Notes: generated by a model not told the origin, from the letters alone. 64,000 bases of DNA from Turneriella parva (GCA_020719945.1 DYPL01000002.1:1-64000); one strand, 5' to 3'; shown: positions 14,765 through 23,871, counted from the stretch's first letter. Made by a program: numbers and translations.

Positions 14765-15727
14765 ATGCCGACTCAGGGAGAATGGAAAACTGTAGAAATA
14801 ATAGTCGATGCAAGTGCGCAGGGGTACCGAGTTGATCAGTTTTTATCCCAAAAATATTCCATAATCTCTCGCTCTGACTGGCAGAAGCGCATCGGGGACG
14901 GCATGGTTACAGTCAACGGCAAACCGGTAAGATCCTCCCGCAAGCTGAACACCAACGAAGTGATAGCCTTTCGATTCTTTCGCGATGCAGAGCCAGAAGT
15001 AAACACCGAATACTCCATCGTCTATAAGGACTCTTCTGTGCTGGTAATCGATAAACCCGCCAATTTACCTGTTCATCCATCTGGGCCTTATTTTCATCAT
15101 ACTCTCACAGAACTGCTTCGAGAAAAAGGTTTGTTTTCTGACAAGGTTCATCCGGTACACAGGTTGGATAGGGAGACATCCGGACTGCTCGTCTTTGCTG
15201 TAAATGCCAACGCAGCCAAAAAATTACATGGATCCATGCTCAAGGGTCAAATTACTAAGGAATACAGGGTTATTGTAGAAGGGCATTTTCCGAATGCCCT
15301 TTCTGCCGTTGGATTTTTAGACCAGGATACGCTCAGTTCTGTTCGCAAAAAAAGGCGCTATTTTACAAAACCGCAAACCGACGATTCGGAGACTTCCCAT
15401 ACTGAATTTTTTCTGGCTCAAAAATGTAGTTCCGTTTCGCTTCTTAGAGCGGTTCTGCATACTGGAAGAATGCACCAGATACGCGCCACACTCTTTTCTC
15501 TTGGGTATCCTGTTGTTGGTGACAAATTATATGGCGTTGACGACACGATCTATCTGCGCTTTATTGAAGATGCGTTGACCCCTGAGGATGTAATAAAAAA
15601 TCGGCTTAATAGAACTGCGCTGCATTCATCCCGCCTTGGTTTTATTCACCCGCAAACCGAAAAACGCATCGAATTTGAGTCCGTTCTTCCGTTGGAGATG
15701 GAGCGTTTATGTCATGAATTGACGTGA
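14765..15727 (+). CDS. RluD-family pseudouridine synthase
   Basis: 320 residues: an N-terminal S4 RNA-binding domain (about 10-75; YRVDQFLSQKYSIISRSDWQ, then GMVTVNGKPV) and a catalytic RluA/RluD-type domain. The active-site loop HPVHRLDRETSGLLVFA contains the catalytic Asp, and LHTGRMHQIRATLFSLGYPV...GDKLYG is the usual C-terminal signature. The family makes pseudouridine in 23S rRNA or tRNA; the substrate cannot be fixed from sequence. An unusually long C-terminal segment (about 265-320) follows. A perfect TTGACA about 20 bp before the ATG is badly placed to be its -35 box. Confidence 0.88.
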   Translation: MPTQGEWKTVEIIVDASAQGYRVDQFLSQKYSIISRSDWQKRIGDGMVTVNGKPVRSSRKLNTNEVIAFRFFRDAEPEVNTEYSIVYKDSSVLVIDKPANLPVHPSGPYFHHTLTELLREKGLFSDKVHPVHRLDRETSGLLVFAVNANAAKKLHGSMLKGQITKEYRVIVEGHFPNALSAVGFLDQDTLSSVRKKRRYFTKPQTDDSETSHTEFFLAQKCSSVSLLRAVLHTGRMHQIRATLFSLGYPVVGDKLYGVDDTIYLRFIEDALTPEDVIKNRLNRTALHSSRLGFIHPQTEKRIEFESVLPLEMERLCHELT

Positions 15728-15781
15728 TATTTTTTTGGCTGAAAACTGGTAAGCGGCTTATACTGAAAACGTTGTAGACTA

Positions 15782-15805
15782 AAAAAGTCCACAGAGGGAC
15801 TTTTT
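15782..15805. repeat. Terminator-like palindrome, copy 1
   Basis: AAAAAGTCC (15782-15790), six-base loop, GGACTTTTT (15797-15805): a perfect 9-bp stem with A and T flanks, able to terminate in both directions. It ends the rlu gene. An inverted copy lies at 16716-16739, on the other side of folE2. Confidence 0.7.
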
Positions 15806-15827
15806 CAGACGTTACCAAATAATAGTT

Positions 15828-15856
15828 ACAGGAATTCCCGCAGGGGAGTTACCTGT
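15828..15856 (+). promoter_or_regulatory. Hairpin in the folE2 leader
   Basis: ACAGG (15828-15832) pairs with CCTGT (15852-15856), and the inner AATTCCC pairs with GGGGAGTT with one wobble and a bulge; loop GCA. It lies 6-10 bases before the AGGAA ribosome site of folE2 and could affect translation. It matches no riboswitch known to me. Confidence 0.3.
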
Positions 15857-15873
15857 TAGAACAGGAATAATAA

Positions 15874-16671
15874 ATGAGTGAAGAAATTTGTTGTAGTCTC
15901 GCGGATGTACAAAGCAGTGCGGATGACAGGCAGATAGCCATTGATAAAGTTGGAGTAAAGGGAATTCGCCACCCTATTCGCATTCGCGATAAAAATGCAG
16001 AAGAACTGAATACTGTAGCTACGTTTAACATGTTCGTATTTTTGCCCCATAATTTCAAGGGGACGCATATGTCACGATTTGTCAGTATTATCAATGAGCA
16101 GGAAAAATATATTTCTGTAGAAAGTTTCAAGAATATGCTGCCAGATATGCTCAAGCGTCTCGAGGCAGAGGCCGGAATTATTGAAATGTCTTTCCCCTAT
16201 TTTGTAAAAAAGAAGGCACCCGTCTCCGGTGTAGAAAGCAATATGGACTACGAAGTGCAGTTCACCGCAGAAAGAACCCACGATGAAACTCTCATGAAAC
16301 TGCGCGTTGTCGTTCCCGTAACATCGCTGTGCCCATGCTCCAAAGAAATTTCTCAATATGGTGCTCACAACCAGAGATCCCATATTACAATTCACGCAAC
16401 GCTCGACGAGTCTAAATCTACATTGTGGATAGAAGACGTTTTACGAATGGCAGAAGATTCAGCCTCCTGCGAATTGTATGGCCTGTTGAAACGAGTCGAT
16501 GAAAAGCACGTTACTGAAAAAGCGTATGATAATCCTAAATTTGTAGAAGATATTGTGCGCGATGTTGCACTGCTCCTCAAGCGGGAAGAACGAATTAAGA
16601 CTTTCGTGGTAGAGGCAGAGAACTTTGAGTCCATTCACAATCACTCTGCTTACGCGCTTATACAGGGGTAA
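15874..16671 (+). CDS. folE2: GTP cyclohydrolase FolE2 (type IB)
   Basis: Converts GTP to dihydroneopterin triphosphate, first step of folate (and queuosine) synthesis, with a broader metal tolerance than zinc-dependent FolE. 265 residues: [20 protein letters not shown] near the N-terminus and the catalytic-cysteine motif [13 protein letters not shown] (Cys153, Cys155), then [12 protein letters not shown] and the C-terminal [11 protein letters not shown] are all diagnostic of FolE2. AGGAA lies 7 nt before the ATG. The gene stands alone, bracketed by two inverted copies of a terminator-like repeat. FolE2 is often induced by zinc starvation elsewhere; no Zur box was recognised here. Confidence 0.95.
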   Translation: MSEEICCSLADVQSSADDRQIAIDKVGVKGIRHPIRIRDKNAEELNTVATFNMFVFLPHNFKGTHMSRFVSIINEQEKYISVESFKNMLPDMLKRLEAEAGIIEMSFPYFVKKKAPVSGVESNMDYEVQFTAERTHDETLMKLRVVVPVTSLCPCSKEISQYGAHNQRSHITIHATLDESKSTLWIEDVLRMAEDSASCELYGLLKRVDEKHVTEKAYDNPKFVEDIVRDVALLLKREERIKTFVVEAENFESIHNHSAYALIQG

Positions 16672-16715
16672 GCAGAGGTTTGGTAGAACCAGCAGAGTTT
16701 TCTAAGTATCCTCTG

Positions 16716-16739
16716 AAAAAGTCCCTCCGTGGACTTTTT
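16716..16739. repeat. Terminator-like palindrome, copy 2 (inverted)
   Basis: AAAAAGTCC (16716-16724), loop CTCCGT, GGACTTTTT (16731-16739). With its CTG flank it equals the reverse complement of copy 1 (15782-15805) except for one loop base. It lies 45 bp after folE2 and probably terminates it. Confidence 0.7.
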
Positions 16740-16800
16740 GCCTGCGGCTTGCTACGCATTCAGACCGCAAAACCCAGGGGCGAAAACTACGACATCTATT

Positions 16801-16869
16801 TCGACAAGCTCAATACTGGCATGTCGTTTTTGCCATTCGCGCAGAACTTGCCCCGAGCTTGTCGAGGGG
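16801..16869. repeat. Inverted TCGACAAGCTC intergenic repeat
   Basis: TCGACAAGCTC (16801-16811) is perfectly inverted as GAGCTTGTCGA (16855-16865), inside CCCCGAGCTTGTCGAGGGG (16851-16869). This core is a widespread intergenic bacterial repeat; a related form lies near 7794. It fills the gap between folE2 and sufE, where I see no gene. Confidence 0.5.
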
Positions 16870-16933
16870 TCCATGGACGGAAGTAAGCTCTGATCCTTTT
16901 TCTGTGCTTACCTAAGACAAATGCTGCTGCGTT

Positions 16934-17347
16934 CTATTTTGCAAGATCGTTAATTTTTGCCATCATGCCTTTCAGTCCACCCACGCGGTTGGGCGAAAGG
17001 TTTTCCAATAATCCGGTTTTTTCCGGCAGTTCAAACGTGTAGCTGGCTGCCACATCGGCTGGGGCTCCATCTATGATATGCAGCAGCATGGCAACTACGC
17101 CTTTGGGCATAGCTGCATCTGCGTCGGCAAAATACTCAATAGAATTTCCCTGCTTTTGCGCAGAAAGCCATACGCGCGACTGGCATCCTTTTACAAGATT
17201 TTCATCTATTCGGTATTCCTCTTGCAATGGTTTTAACTGATTTGCATAGTCTGCAATATATTCAAACCGCTCGTTCCAGTCAGGCAGAAACAAAATATCA
17301 TCCACCAGAGACTGCTCTTCCTCTTTGCATTGTTTATGAGTTTTCAT
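16934..17347 (-). CDS. sufE: SufE-like sulfur acceptor
   Basis: 137 residues; accepts sulfur from the cysteine desulfurase SufS for Fe-S cluster assembly. Motifs: DDILFLPDWNERFEYIADYA, then RIDENLVKGCQSRVWLSA with the acceptor cysteine (family: V.GCqS.vWl), and a C-terminal GLLENLSPNRVGGLKGMM (family: LSP.R..G). The start is the ATG at 17347, because GGGAGG lies 7 nt upstream and the codon overlaps the stop of the upstream SpoIIE gene (ATGA). No sufBCDS genes lie nearby, so its partner is encoded elsewhere. Confidence 0.9.
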   Translation of the reverse strand: MKTHKQCKEEEQSLVDDILFLPDWNERFEYIADYANQLKPLQEEYRIDENLVKGCQSRVWLSAQKQGNSIEYFADADAAMPKGVVAMLLHIIDGAPADVAASYTFELPEKTGLLENLSPNRVGGLKGMMAKINDLAK

Positions 17348-19740
17348 GCTGCTTCCTCCCATTTTTTATTTACCTTGAAAAGCTGTTCTGCCTGCGATAT
17401 TCTTGGGTCCTGCATACCAAAAAATCTGGCAGCTTCAAGAAGTTGACTTACGCGATCGAACCTGTTGAGAGAAATATATGTCTCCAGAAGCTGAGCAGCA
17501 TTTTTTTCGTTGGATGGTTCGCGCAAAAATAGTCTTTCAGCAAAGTCCGCTGCCGAATGCAGGTTGCCAAGCTTTTTCTGGATTATAGAATAGCGAAATA
17601 AAATACCGGAATCGCCGGGCCGCAAAGCAAGATACTCTTCCATGAGATTCGCTGCCATGGGATAATTCAATTGTCCCAGATGAGCATAAATTTTTTCTTT
17701 CAATAGAACGGGATTATTGCCGTGATCCTGTTCTTCTAACAGAGCCAAAGCTCTCCCCGGGAAACCAGCTCTGCGGTGCGCTTTGGCCAGCTGTAGCAGA
17801 GAAGAAACAGCTTCCTTTTCTTCTGGCATCTGGCTGCTTTCTGTATGCGCTACCTTGAGCATGGAAAAGTCATCCAGAATTTTTGCCTTTTCAGCAACCA
17901 TGTCATAGTATTCCGGAAGGCTGGCACCCGGATTCTGTTTTACTATATCGAGAAAGAAGTCTTCACCGGTAAGAATTTCTTTCTGCCCATGCAAAAGTAC
18001 TTCGTCTTTCCCATCCGACCCAAACAAAAGTGCTCCTCCCGGGCTTAGCTGGTAAATCTGAACCCCAAAAAAAGCAGGCTGCATTGGATTGCCGGCCTTA
18101 TAGAGCGCATTTTCTGAATAGCTTGATCGGGCAGAGTTGTTTTGCAAAACGATGGCATGGGGGTGTTCAGCATTGATATAATACAAAAGGCCAGCCTGTG
18201 TATCGGCAAGGCCAATAACAAAACTAATCAGCATGGATCCATCAAACGCAGAAAATGCATTCTGCAGATCGAGAAAAGCATTTTTGAGCCAACGCTCCGG
18301 ATGCTGGTTGTGCGCAGATGCATTTTTCATCGTGCGATCTACTACGGCACGTAATACAGATCCAAAAACGAGTGCTCCCGCAGCCCCTTGGAGAGATTTC
18401 CCCATTGCGTCTGCGTTTGCAAAAACAATGTAGTGGCGCTTGCGCAGATTTATTTCATAAACGGCATTCAGGTCTCCCCCTATTTCCAAATTTCGGTTTT
18501 TAAACTGAAATGTAGTTTTCTGGAAGGAAATAGATTCGATACGAATTTTTCCGCGCACAAGGGAAGAACCGGTTAATGGTAGAATGAGCAGAGAGGTTAG
18601 AAAATAGTCTCCGTCCTGTTTTTCTTTGAGTGCTTGGATTATTTGCAGATTTTCTTTGAGAGCCTCGGTGCGCTTTTCTACTAGGGATTCCAGATTATTG
18701 TTCGTCGATTCAATTTTTTTATAGAGAGAGGTAAAATACGATGTAAGAAGGATGGCAATGGCAAGCAGAAAAACCAAAAACGCCAGAGGAGCCATTTTAA
18801 TCTGGGGCAATGCTGTTACGGTAGAAAGTATATCGTAAATAGTTGCAAACAATAAGAAAATCAATCCCGCAAAAATTACGCGTCCACCCTCCTGCCTTTG
18901 CTTCATTGCAAAATAAGACATTGTCAGAAGGTAAAGAAAGGCCACGGGCAGCAGTCCCTGCCAGATTCTCAGTAGAATTATCGATTGGCTGTAATTCAGA
19001 AATAAACCAAACAGAGATAAAGAAAGGCTGGCGTCTTTCAGTAATAATCCAGCGACTTTGCTTTTGCGTTGAAAAAATTCAGAGAGAAAAAGATATAGTA
19101 GTGCCGTCATTACAAACAGAATGGAGAACTCTGCTTTTAGTAGAATGAGTTGGGTGCTTACTCCCGGAAATTCTCTCATCACTCCAGATGCAAACCAGTA
19201 AGCCGAAAAGAAAAACAGGAACAGGGAAAAGTACAGATTGTAGACCAGATTTCTCAATCGCTGGAACAAAATGAGATGATATAAGGCCACGGAAAAAAAC
19301 AGAATGAAAAGACCGTTTTCAAGAGAGCGTCTCCATACTCTATTTTCCATGAGAGTCAGCAGCTCGCCTGTTTGGGGTGCAACTGCGGGAAATACGACGG
19401 GGTTCGCCGAGTCACCGAACAGTTCTACAGCGACTGTATTTTTTCCGGCACGAAGAATGCCTTGTGGCAATGGAATCAAAACCTGGTAGCGGTAATGCAT
19501 CTTCAGCGGGTTGGCCTCCCCTTGGAAAAAAACGGGAACACCGTTGATGAGGATGGCAGAAGCTCCGGAAAAAGGACCAGCCTTCAGGGCTGGCTGCGAC
19601 GGCACTTTGTTTAATTCCACGATATAGCTCCGGGAATCCCTGGTGTTAATCACGTCCTGGCCAGATGAATACCAGTGGAAGGCAAGGCCGACTGCTACGG
19701 CTATAGCGGGAAAGAGTATGTTGTAGTTAATATGTTTCAT
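17344..19740 (-). CDS. 7TMR-DISM receptor-SpoIIE phosphatase-TPR protein
   Basis: 798 residues in four parts: an N-terminal membrane anchor and periplasmic jelly-roll sensor (about 1-135, 7TMR-DISM type), about seven membrane segments (about 140-355), a short coiled coil (about 360-395), a SpoIIE/PP2C-type Ser/Thr phosphatase (about 430-650) and a TPR tail (about 655-790). The phosphatase shows ISFQKT, EIGGDLNAVYEI (first metal Asp), FANADAMGKSLQGAAGAL, and a terminal LLFGSDGKDEV. Such proteins dephosphorylate STAS anti-anti-sigma proteins; two STAS genes lie at 23501 and 25562. TPR tails on SpoIIE proteins are uncommon. It is coupled to sufE by an ATGA overlap, probably without functional meaning. 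Confidence 0.85.
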   Translation of the reverse strand: MKHINYNILFPAIAVAVGLAFHWYSSGQDVINTRDSRSYIVELNKVPSQPALKAGPFSGASAILINGVPVFFQGEANPLKMHYRYQVLIPLPQGILRAGKNTVAVELFGDSANPVVFPAVAPQTGELLTLMENRVWRRSLENGLFILFFSVALYHLILFQRLRNLVYNLYFSLFLFFFSAYWFASGVMREFPGVSTQLILLKAEFSILFVMTALLYLFLSEFFQRKSKVAGLLLKDASLSLSLFGLFLNYSQSIILLRIWQGLLPVAFLYLLTMSYFAMKQRQEGGRVIFAGLIFLLFATIYDILSTVTALPQIKMAPLAFLVFLLAIAILLTSYFTSLYKKIESTNNNLESLVEKRTEALKENLQIIQALKEKQDGDYFLTSLLILPLTGSSLVRGKIRIESISFQKTTFQFKNRNLEIGGDLNAVYEINLRKRHYIVFANADAMGKSLQGAAGALVFGSVLRAVVDRTMKNASAHNQHPERWLKNAFLDLQNAFSAFDGSMLISFVIGLADTQAGLLYYINAEHPHAIVLQNNSARSSYSENALYKAGNPMQPAFFGVQIYQLSPGGALLFGSDGKDEVLLHGQKEILTGEDFFLDIVKQNPGASLPEYYDMVAEKAKILDDFSMLKVAHTESSQMPEEKEAVSSLLQLAKAHRRAGFPGRALALLEEQDHGNNPVLLKEKIYAHLGQLNYPMAANLMEEYLALRPGDSGILFRYSIIQKKLGNLHSAADFAERLFLREPSNEKNAAQLLETYISLNRFDRVSQLLEAARFFGMQDPRISQAEQLFKVNKKWEEAA

Positions 19741-19803
19741 ACTCTGTTAATGTGTTTTATTTTCGATTTTTTATTCTGATTTTGAAAAAAAATTGAAAAT
19801 AGA

Positions 19804-20838
19804 CTATTTTTTTAACAAAGTAGTAAGAAACTGCAGTAATAGTGTTCTTTTAAGGGTTGAATCAGATGTTTCTTTTAAGCGTCTGTCAAGTTTTAGCAAG
19901 GAGTATAATACTTTTCGGTTTTCCTCCGGAGAATACATTTTCATGGCGGTGCGCATGCGCTGCTCATTCTTTTGGAAGAAAAAGCTGGAAGTAGATTTAA
20001 GTCCAGATAATCTGTGAAGTTCTTCACCAGAATATCCAAGGCTCTGGTAGGTTCGAAAACGAAACAGCTCAGAAAAAAACTTTGCCCAGATTCCCAGAAC
20101 CATTTTTTCATCTTTAATTTTCTGTTGCTGCATTCTTTGAACGGCTTTTGAAATTTTTCTTTCGGCCATATTATCGACAATGCTGAAAATAAGATCACCT
20201 TCCATGCTTGTGCAAATTTCCTGCACATCTTCTTCTGAGATTTTCTTTTCTCTCAGATTATAAAGCATCAGGCGGTTTAGCCCTGCAACAGCCTGGTTCG
20301 CATCGAAGGCACTTTTTTCGGCAAGCAGAGACATTGCCTCAAAAGAAACCTGAAAGCCGGTTTGTCTTGCCTTTTGAAAAAGGTATTCTGGCAGATTTGT
20401 TTCTTTCAGTTTTTTTTCCTGGAATAGGAGGGCATTGTTTTCAAAGAATTTTACTTTCGCTGGAATTTTATCTCCATCAAATTGAAGGAGCAAAAAGGTA
20501 GTGTCTGGAATATTGGGCAGGTCGCGCTCAAAATAGGCTCGGACGGTTGGATCCGAATCAATTTTTTTGAGGAGATTATCTGCATGCCGCACGAACAAAA
20601 TGCGCAGCCCGAAAAACATGGGAATGGTGCTCATTTCGGCATGGAAGGCAGATGTATCTGCCTCCAGCCCATTTATTTTAATCTCTTCAACAGGCTCAGA
20701 TCCTGCAAAGGACTGCTGGAGAACTGAAAAAATTTCATCCGCCGTAGAGGCAGAATGCGTAAAGCCGAGAATTACCTGCGGTTTACTTTTGCGCAGCGCT
20801 TTCTGTAAATCGTCGATGGTAGTAATCGGAGTAGACAT
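19804..20838 (-). CDS. holA: DNA polymerase III delta subunit
   Basis: 344 residues; the clamp-loader subunit that opens the beta clamp. The sequence follows the HolA pattern: an N-terminal AAA-like domain without a P-loop, including a strand-helix with ILGFTHSASTADEIFSVLQQ (normally YLL.G.E..L..e....l), RILFVRHADNLLKK, and LLLQFDGDKIPAKVKFF; a middle lid with LAEKSAFDANQAVAGLNRLMLY; EGDLIFSIVDNMAERK; and a C-terminal helical collar ending STLKRTLLLQFLTTL. Divergent but co-linear with the family. It overlaps the DUF3467 gene upstream by one base. Confidence 0.8.
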   Translation of the reverse strand: MSTPITTIDDLQKALRKSKPQVILGFTHSASTADEIFSVLQQSFAGSEPVEEIKINGLEADTSAFHAEMSTIPMFFGLRILFVRHADNLLKKIDSDPTVRAYFERDLPNIPDTTFLLLQFDGDKIPAKVKFFENNALLFQEKKLKETNLPEYLFQKARQTGFQVSFEAMSLLAEKSAFDANQAVAGLNRLMLYNLREKKISEEDVQEICTSMEGDLIFSIVDNMAERKISKAVQRMQQQKIKDEKMVLGIWAKFFSELFRFRTYQSLGYSGEELHRLSGLKSTSSFFFQKNEQRMRTAMKMYSPEENRKVLYSLLKLDRRLKETSDSTLKRTLLLQFLTTLLKK

Positions 20839-21122
20839 TACTGGAGAGTTCTATTGGGAGGTGGTTGAGAGCCCGTTTCGATAACGCCGTGCTGTTCTTC
20901 ATACTTGCGTATGTTATCCTGCAGGGCCATCATCAATCGCTTCGCATGGGAGGGGTGTACAATCACGCGGGACACGAGTTTACCAAAAGGGGCTGGTTGT
21001 TGTTGAATGAAAAGGAAGTCTATTAGAAATTCTTCCCGGCTGTGCCCAATATTTGTCACATTAGCGTAAACGCCTTTCATGAGCTCGGGTTCAAGTTGTA
21101 TTTCTATTTTGCCATCCTGCAT
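20838..21122 (-). CDS. DUF3467 family protein
   Basis: 94 residues from the ATG at 21122, chosen because GAGGAA lies 5 nt upstream; a start at 21140 is possible. It matches DUF3467: KGVYANVTNIGHSREEFLID, FGKLVSRVIVHPSHAKRLMM and ALQDNIRKYEEQHG. The family is widespread, small and of unknown function, and structurally resembles chaperone-like beta proteins. Its stop overlaps the holA start (one base), so it is coupled to holA. It is divergent from the M16 peptidase gene. Confidence 0.85.
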   Translation of the reverse strand: MQDGKIEIQLEPELMKGVYANVTNIGHSREEFLIDFLFIQQQPAPFGKLVSRVIVHPSHAKRLMMALQDNIRKYEEQHGVIETGSQPPPNRTLQ

Positions 21123-21226
21123 ATCGTTCCTCGCAGACATAGGTCATGTCTGACGCATGGAAAAGGTGCGGCAAGCCTTTTCATAAATCCATGTGGACAA
21201 TCTGTGCTTGGGCGGAAGAATTGTCC

Positions 21227-22753
21227 ATGCATCGCAAACTTCTTATTCTGATTTCTCTGATTCTCCCGCTGGCTGCCTATGCGGACTCTGCCGTACTTGA
21301 GTTCCAAAACAGAATAGAGAAGCGTGTGCTCTCCAATGGAATACGGGTCATTGTAGCAGAGAACGCCGTGTCCCCCGTATTTGCCGGCTATCTTAAAATT
21401 GGCGTCGGTTCTGCCAATGAACCTTTTGACAGTGCCGGTGCTGCTCACTTCCTGGAACACCTCTTGTTTAAGGGAAACTCCGAACTTGGCACCAGGGACT
21501 ATGAAAAAGAAAAAATTTATCTTGACCAGATTTTTACAGAAGGCGAAAGGCTCGATGCAGTAAACCGCAGACTAGCAGATCCCCTGTTAACCGAGATAGA
21601 TAGAAAGCGATTGTCAGAAAAAAGAGAAGTCATTGAAAAAAGGCTTTCCCTGTTTCAGGACAGAGCGGCAAAATATGTGATCAGTGAACAAGACTCGCTG
21701 ATCTATTCAGAGGCCGGCGAGATGGGCTATAATGCCTATACCTCTGCCGATGTTACAAATTACCAAATCAAGTTACCAGCCAACCGGCTTGAACTGTGGA
21801 TGGCCATGGAGTCCCGTCGTTTTCAGGCTCCCGTTTTTCGGGAATTTTACAAAGAAAGAAAAGTTATCGCGGAAGAGCGGGTAATGCGTTACGATTCGCA
21901 GCCATCCAATCTTCTCTATGAACATTTTATCAAAACAGCCTTTGGAATGAGTCCGTATGGAAAACCCGTCATTGGTTTTGGCAGCAATATACCCAATCTG
22001 ACATACAACCAGGTGGATTTGTTTTTTCGCGAAAACTATGTGCCGTCGCGCATGGTAATTGCCGTTGTTGGCAGCGTAGATGCAGAAGAAGTATTTGCAC
22101 TGGCAGAAAAACATTTCGGTAAAATAGAGGGACGCGAGCCAAAAGGAATGCCACCCATTGGATTTGATACAATGCCAGGAGAAAAAAGAGCTGAACTATC
22201 CATTGCGGGAAACCCGGTTCTCATAAAAGGGTGGACCAGACCGGCTGTTTCACATCCAGATGCTATTCTGTTTGATATCCTCTCAGAAATTCTTGCCGAT
22301 GGCCAAACCTCAAGACTCTACAAAAGGCTGGTAACAGAGGAAAAGCTTGCTTCTTCGGTTTCTGCTCATAGCGGCCTGCCCGGGGAAAAACTCGATAATC
22401 AGTTTGCCTTGTTTGTCTCTGCATACAGAGAGGAAGATTATCCGCTCATTGAAAAAGTCATCGCAGAGGAATTGTCAAAAATTGTGCTGGAAGGAATTGG
22501 TCAGGGCGAGCTTAATAAAATCAAAAATAACTATCTGGCTGGAACATACAGCACCATGGATAAAAATGCCGGGGTAGCAGAAATTTTGTCGTACTATGAG
22601 GTTATTACAGGCGACTATGAAAATTTTTTCCGAGCCATAGAAAAAGTAAAGGGCGTAGATTCGGATCAGATTGTTGCAATAGTAAAACAGTACTTCGTTA
22701 AGGAAAATGAAACTACGGTGTGGTTAAACAATCCTGATGAACGTTCAAAATAA
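21227..22753 (+). CDS. M16-family zinc metallopeptidase, exported
   Basis: 508 residues from the ATG at 21227 (a longer reading to 21146 adds a stretch with no signal). Residues 1-19 form a Sec signal peptide, MHRKLLILISLILPLAAYA. The inverted zinc motif HFLEH (His74, Glu77, His78) is present, followed by a charged helical insertion of about 60 residues before the usual YTSADVTNYQIKLP strand and the ERVMRYDSQP helix with the downstream Glu. The second M16 domain (about 260-480) is the inactive partner. It is probably a periplasmic peptide-degrading enzyme. The final 41 bp overlap the VanY gene on the other strand. Confidence 0.88.
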   Translation: MHRKLLILISLILPLAAYADSAVLEFQNRIEKRVLSNGIRVIVAENAVSPVFAGYLKIGVGSANEPFDSAGAAHFLEHLLFKGNSELGTRDYEKEKIYLDQIFTEGERLDAVNRRLADPLLTEIDRKRLSEKREVIEKRLSLFQDRAAKYVISEQDSLIYSEAGEMGYNAYTSADVTNYQIKLPANRLELWMAMESRRFQAPVFREFYKERKVIAEERVMRYDSQPSNLLYEHFIKTAFGMSPYGKPVIGFGSNIPNLTYNQVDLFFRENYVPSRMVIAVVGSVDAEEVFALAEKHFGKIEGREPKGMPPIGFDTMPGEKRAELSIAGNPVLIKGWTRPAVSHPDAILFDILSEILADGQTSRLYKRLVTEEKLASSVSAHSGLPGEKLDNQFALFVSAYREEDYPLIEKVIAEELSKIVLEGIGQGELNKIKNNYLAGTYSTMDKNAGVAEILSYYEVITGDYENFFRAIEKVKGVDSDQIVAIVKQYFVKENETTVWLNNPDERSK

Positions 22754-23501
22754 ATTTCTCGTAAAACTCTGCGCAGGTATCGGCTCCGGAGAAACCGGCA
22801 GGTTTAAGACCATCCATTTGCTCTTTGTAAGCAATGGTAAAATCCCGTGAAACCGGCTTGTATGACCAGTGCCATTTTTCTTCGTTGTACCCATACGTAA
22901 ATGTTCTCGGGTTTCTTTTTTCGGGAGATTCCTGGTACGGCTGGCAAAAGCCAAATCTGCTGGCGTTCTGGGTCAGCCATGTATAGGCTTCTTTTCCTTT
23001 TCCAGTTTCCCAGCTGCGATTTAGGAGAGCATCGGGCTGGTTGTTTTTGCTGAAAGCAATGTCAAAATCTGTTCCCCAGTGATGGCGCGATGTTCCCGGC
23101 ATGGACGAATAGGTGAGTATGGCGAGTACTTTGTTTCTTGGATTTTTTTCTGTGCTTAAATCTTTTCCCGCCACTTTTGTCTTGCCGGAAAACTTGTTCT
23201 CCCAGATACGCTTTTGGTCTGCAAAGGAACGGTATCCGGATAGAACAAATAAATCGATACCTGCTTTTTTTGCCTCGGCCCTCATTTCTTTGAATTTATT
23301 CAGAGTCTTCAACTCAAGTTTTATTCCGGAGCGAGTAGCCATTTCTGCTGGAACCGGCACAAATTGGGGATTAGTCTGTTTTCCCGTAAGGGCTTCAGCG
23401 GGAAGGGAGAGCTTGGTCACGGGCCCTTCTTCGTGTGCGCCCATGGATATAAGAACACCGGACCCCAGCAGAATAGAAAGGGCTGCAAAAAAATATTTCA
23501 T
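22713..23501 (-). CDS. VanY-family D-alanyl-D-alanine carboxypeptidase
   Basis: 262 residues with a signal segment (about 1-20). The zinc site of the VanY/M15 family is intact: SRHHWGTDFDIAF gives S-x-H-x-x-G-x-x-x-D (His140, Asp147) and NEEKWHWSY gives the catalytic Glu and second His (Glu208, His211). It trims D-Ala from peptidoglycan stems or recycles wall fragments in the periplasm. It overlaps the STAS gene upstream by one base, a rare pairing that suggests its amount follows a stress or partner-switching signal. The 3' end runs 41 bp into the M16 gene. Confidence 0.9.
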   Translation of the reverse strand: MKYFFAALSILLGSGVLISMGAHEEGPVTKLSLPAEALTGKQTNPQFVPVPAEMATRSGIKLELKTLNKFKEMRAEAKKAGIDLFVLSGYRSFADQKRIWENKFSGKTKVAGKDLSTEKNPRNKVLAILTYSSMPGTSRHHWGTDFDIAFSKNNQPDALLNRSWETGKGKEAYTWLTQNASRFGFCQPYQESPEKRNPRTFTYGYNEEKWHWSYKPVSRDFTIAYKEQMDGLKPAGFSGADTCAEFYEKFILNVHQDCLTTP

Positions 23502-23848
23502 CAGTCCGGGAGGGTTGCCAGTGCAGAATCTTCAGAATCAAAAGTTTCGAAAAGCGTGGTCAGTTCGATCACGTCAAAAATTCTTTTTACGGCAGGTCTA
23601 AGATTACTGATTTTAAGGGAACCGCCTTCGTCCTTCAAGCGGCGCAATAGGGCAATAGCTACTCGGAATCCAGAGGATGACATGTATTCAACCGATTCCA
23701 TATTTAATATCAGATAGCGAAGCTTTTCTTCTTCAATAAGTTCCATAAGATGCTCTTCGATTTCACCTGCTACGGCTACATCGAGGCGCCCCTTTAAATA
23801 CACAATGGCTTTATGTCCATCGAGCTTGCGGACTTCAAAATTATCCAT
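23501..23848 (-). CDS. STAS-domain anti-anti-sigma factor homologue
   Basis: 115 residues from the ATG at 23848, which has a GGGGGG ribosome site; an upstream start is possible but lacks one. It is a single STAS domain: DVAVAGEIEEHLMELI, the strand LRYLILNMESVEYMSSSGF with the phosphorylatable serine region (normally DSSG), and LKISNLRPAVKRIFDVIEL. Such proteins are switched by HATPase-type kinases and SpoIIE phosphatases; one of each lies within 8 kb. It is translationally coupled to the VanY gene. Upstream are a perfect -35 box and two palindromes. Confidence 0.9.
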   Translation of the reverse strand: MDNFEVRKLDGHKAIVYLKGRLDVAVAGEIEEHLMELIEEEKLRYLILNMESVEYMSSSGFRVAIALLRRLKDEGGSLKISNLRPAVKRIFDVIELTTLFETFDSEDSALATLPD

Positions 23849-23871
23849 TTTACCCCCCATAACAGCAGAAT

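Noticed and set aside
15828-15873. folE2 leader as a tetrahydrofolate or preQ1 riboswitch
   Set aside because: Only a simple hairpin is present; the conserved loops of those riboswitches are not seen.
16680-16886. Plus-strand 68-codon open frame after folE2
   Set aside because: It translates straight through two palindromic repeats and has no ribosome site; the DNA is better read as non-coding.
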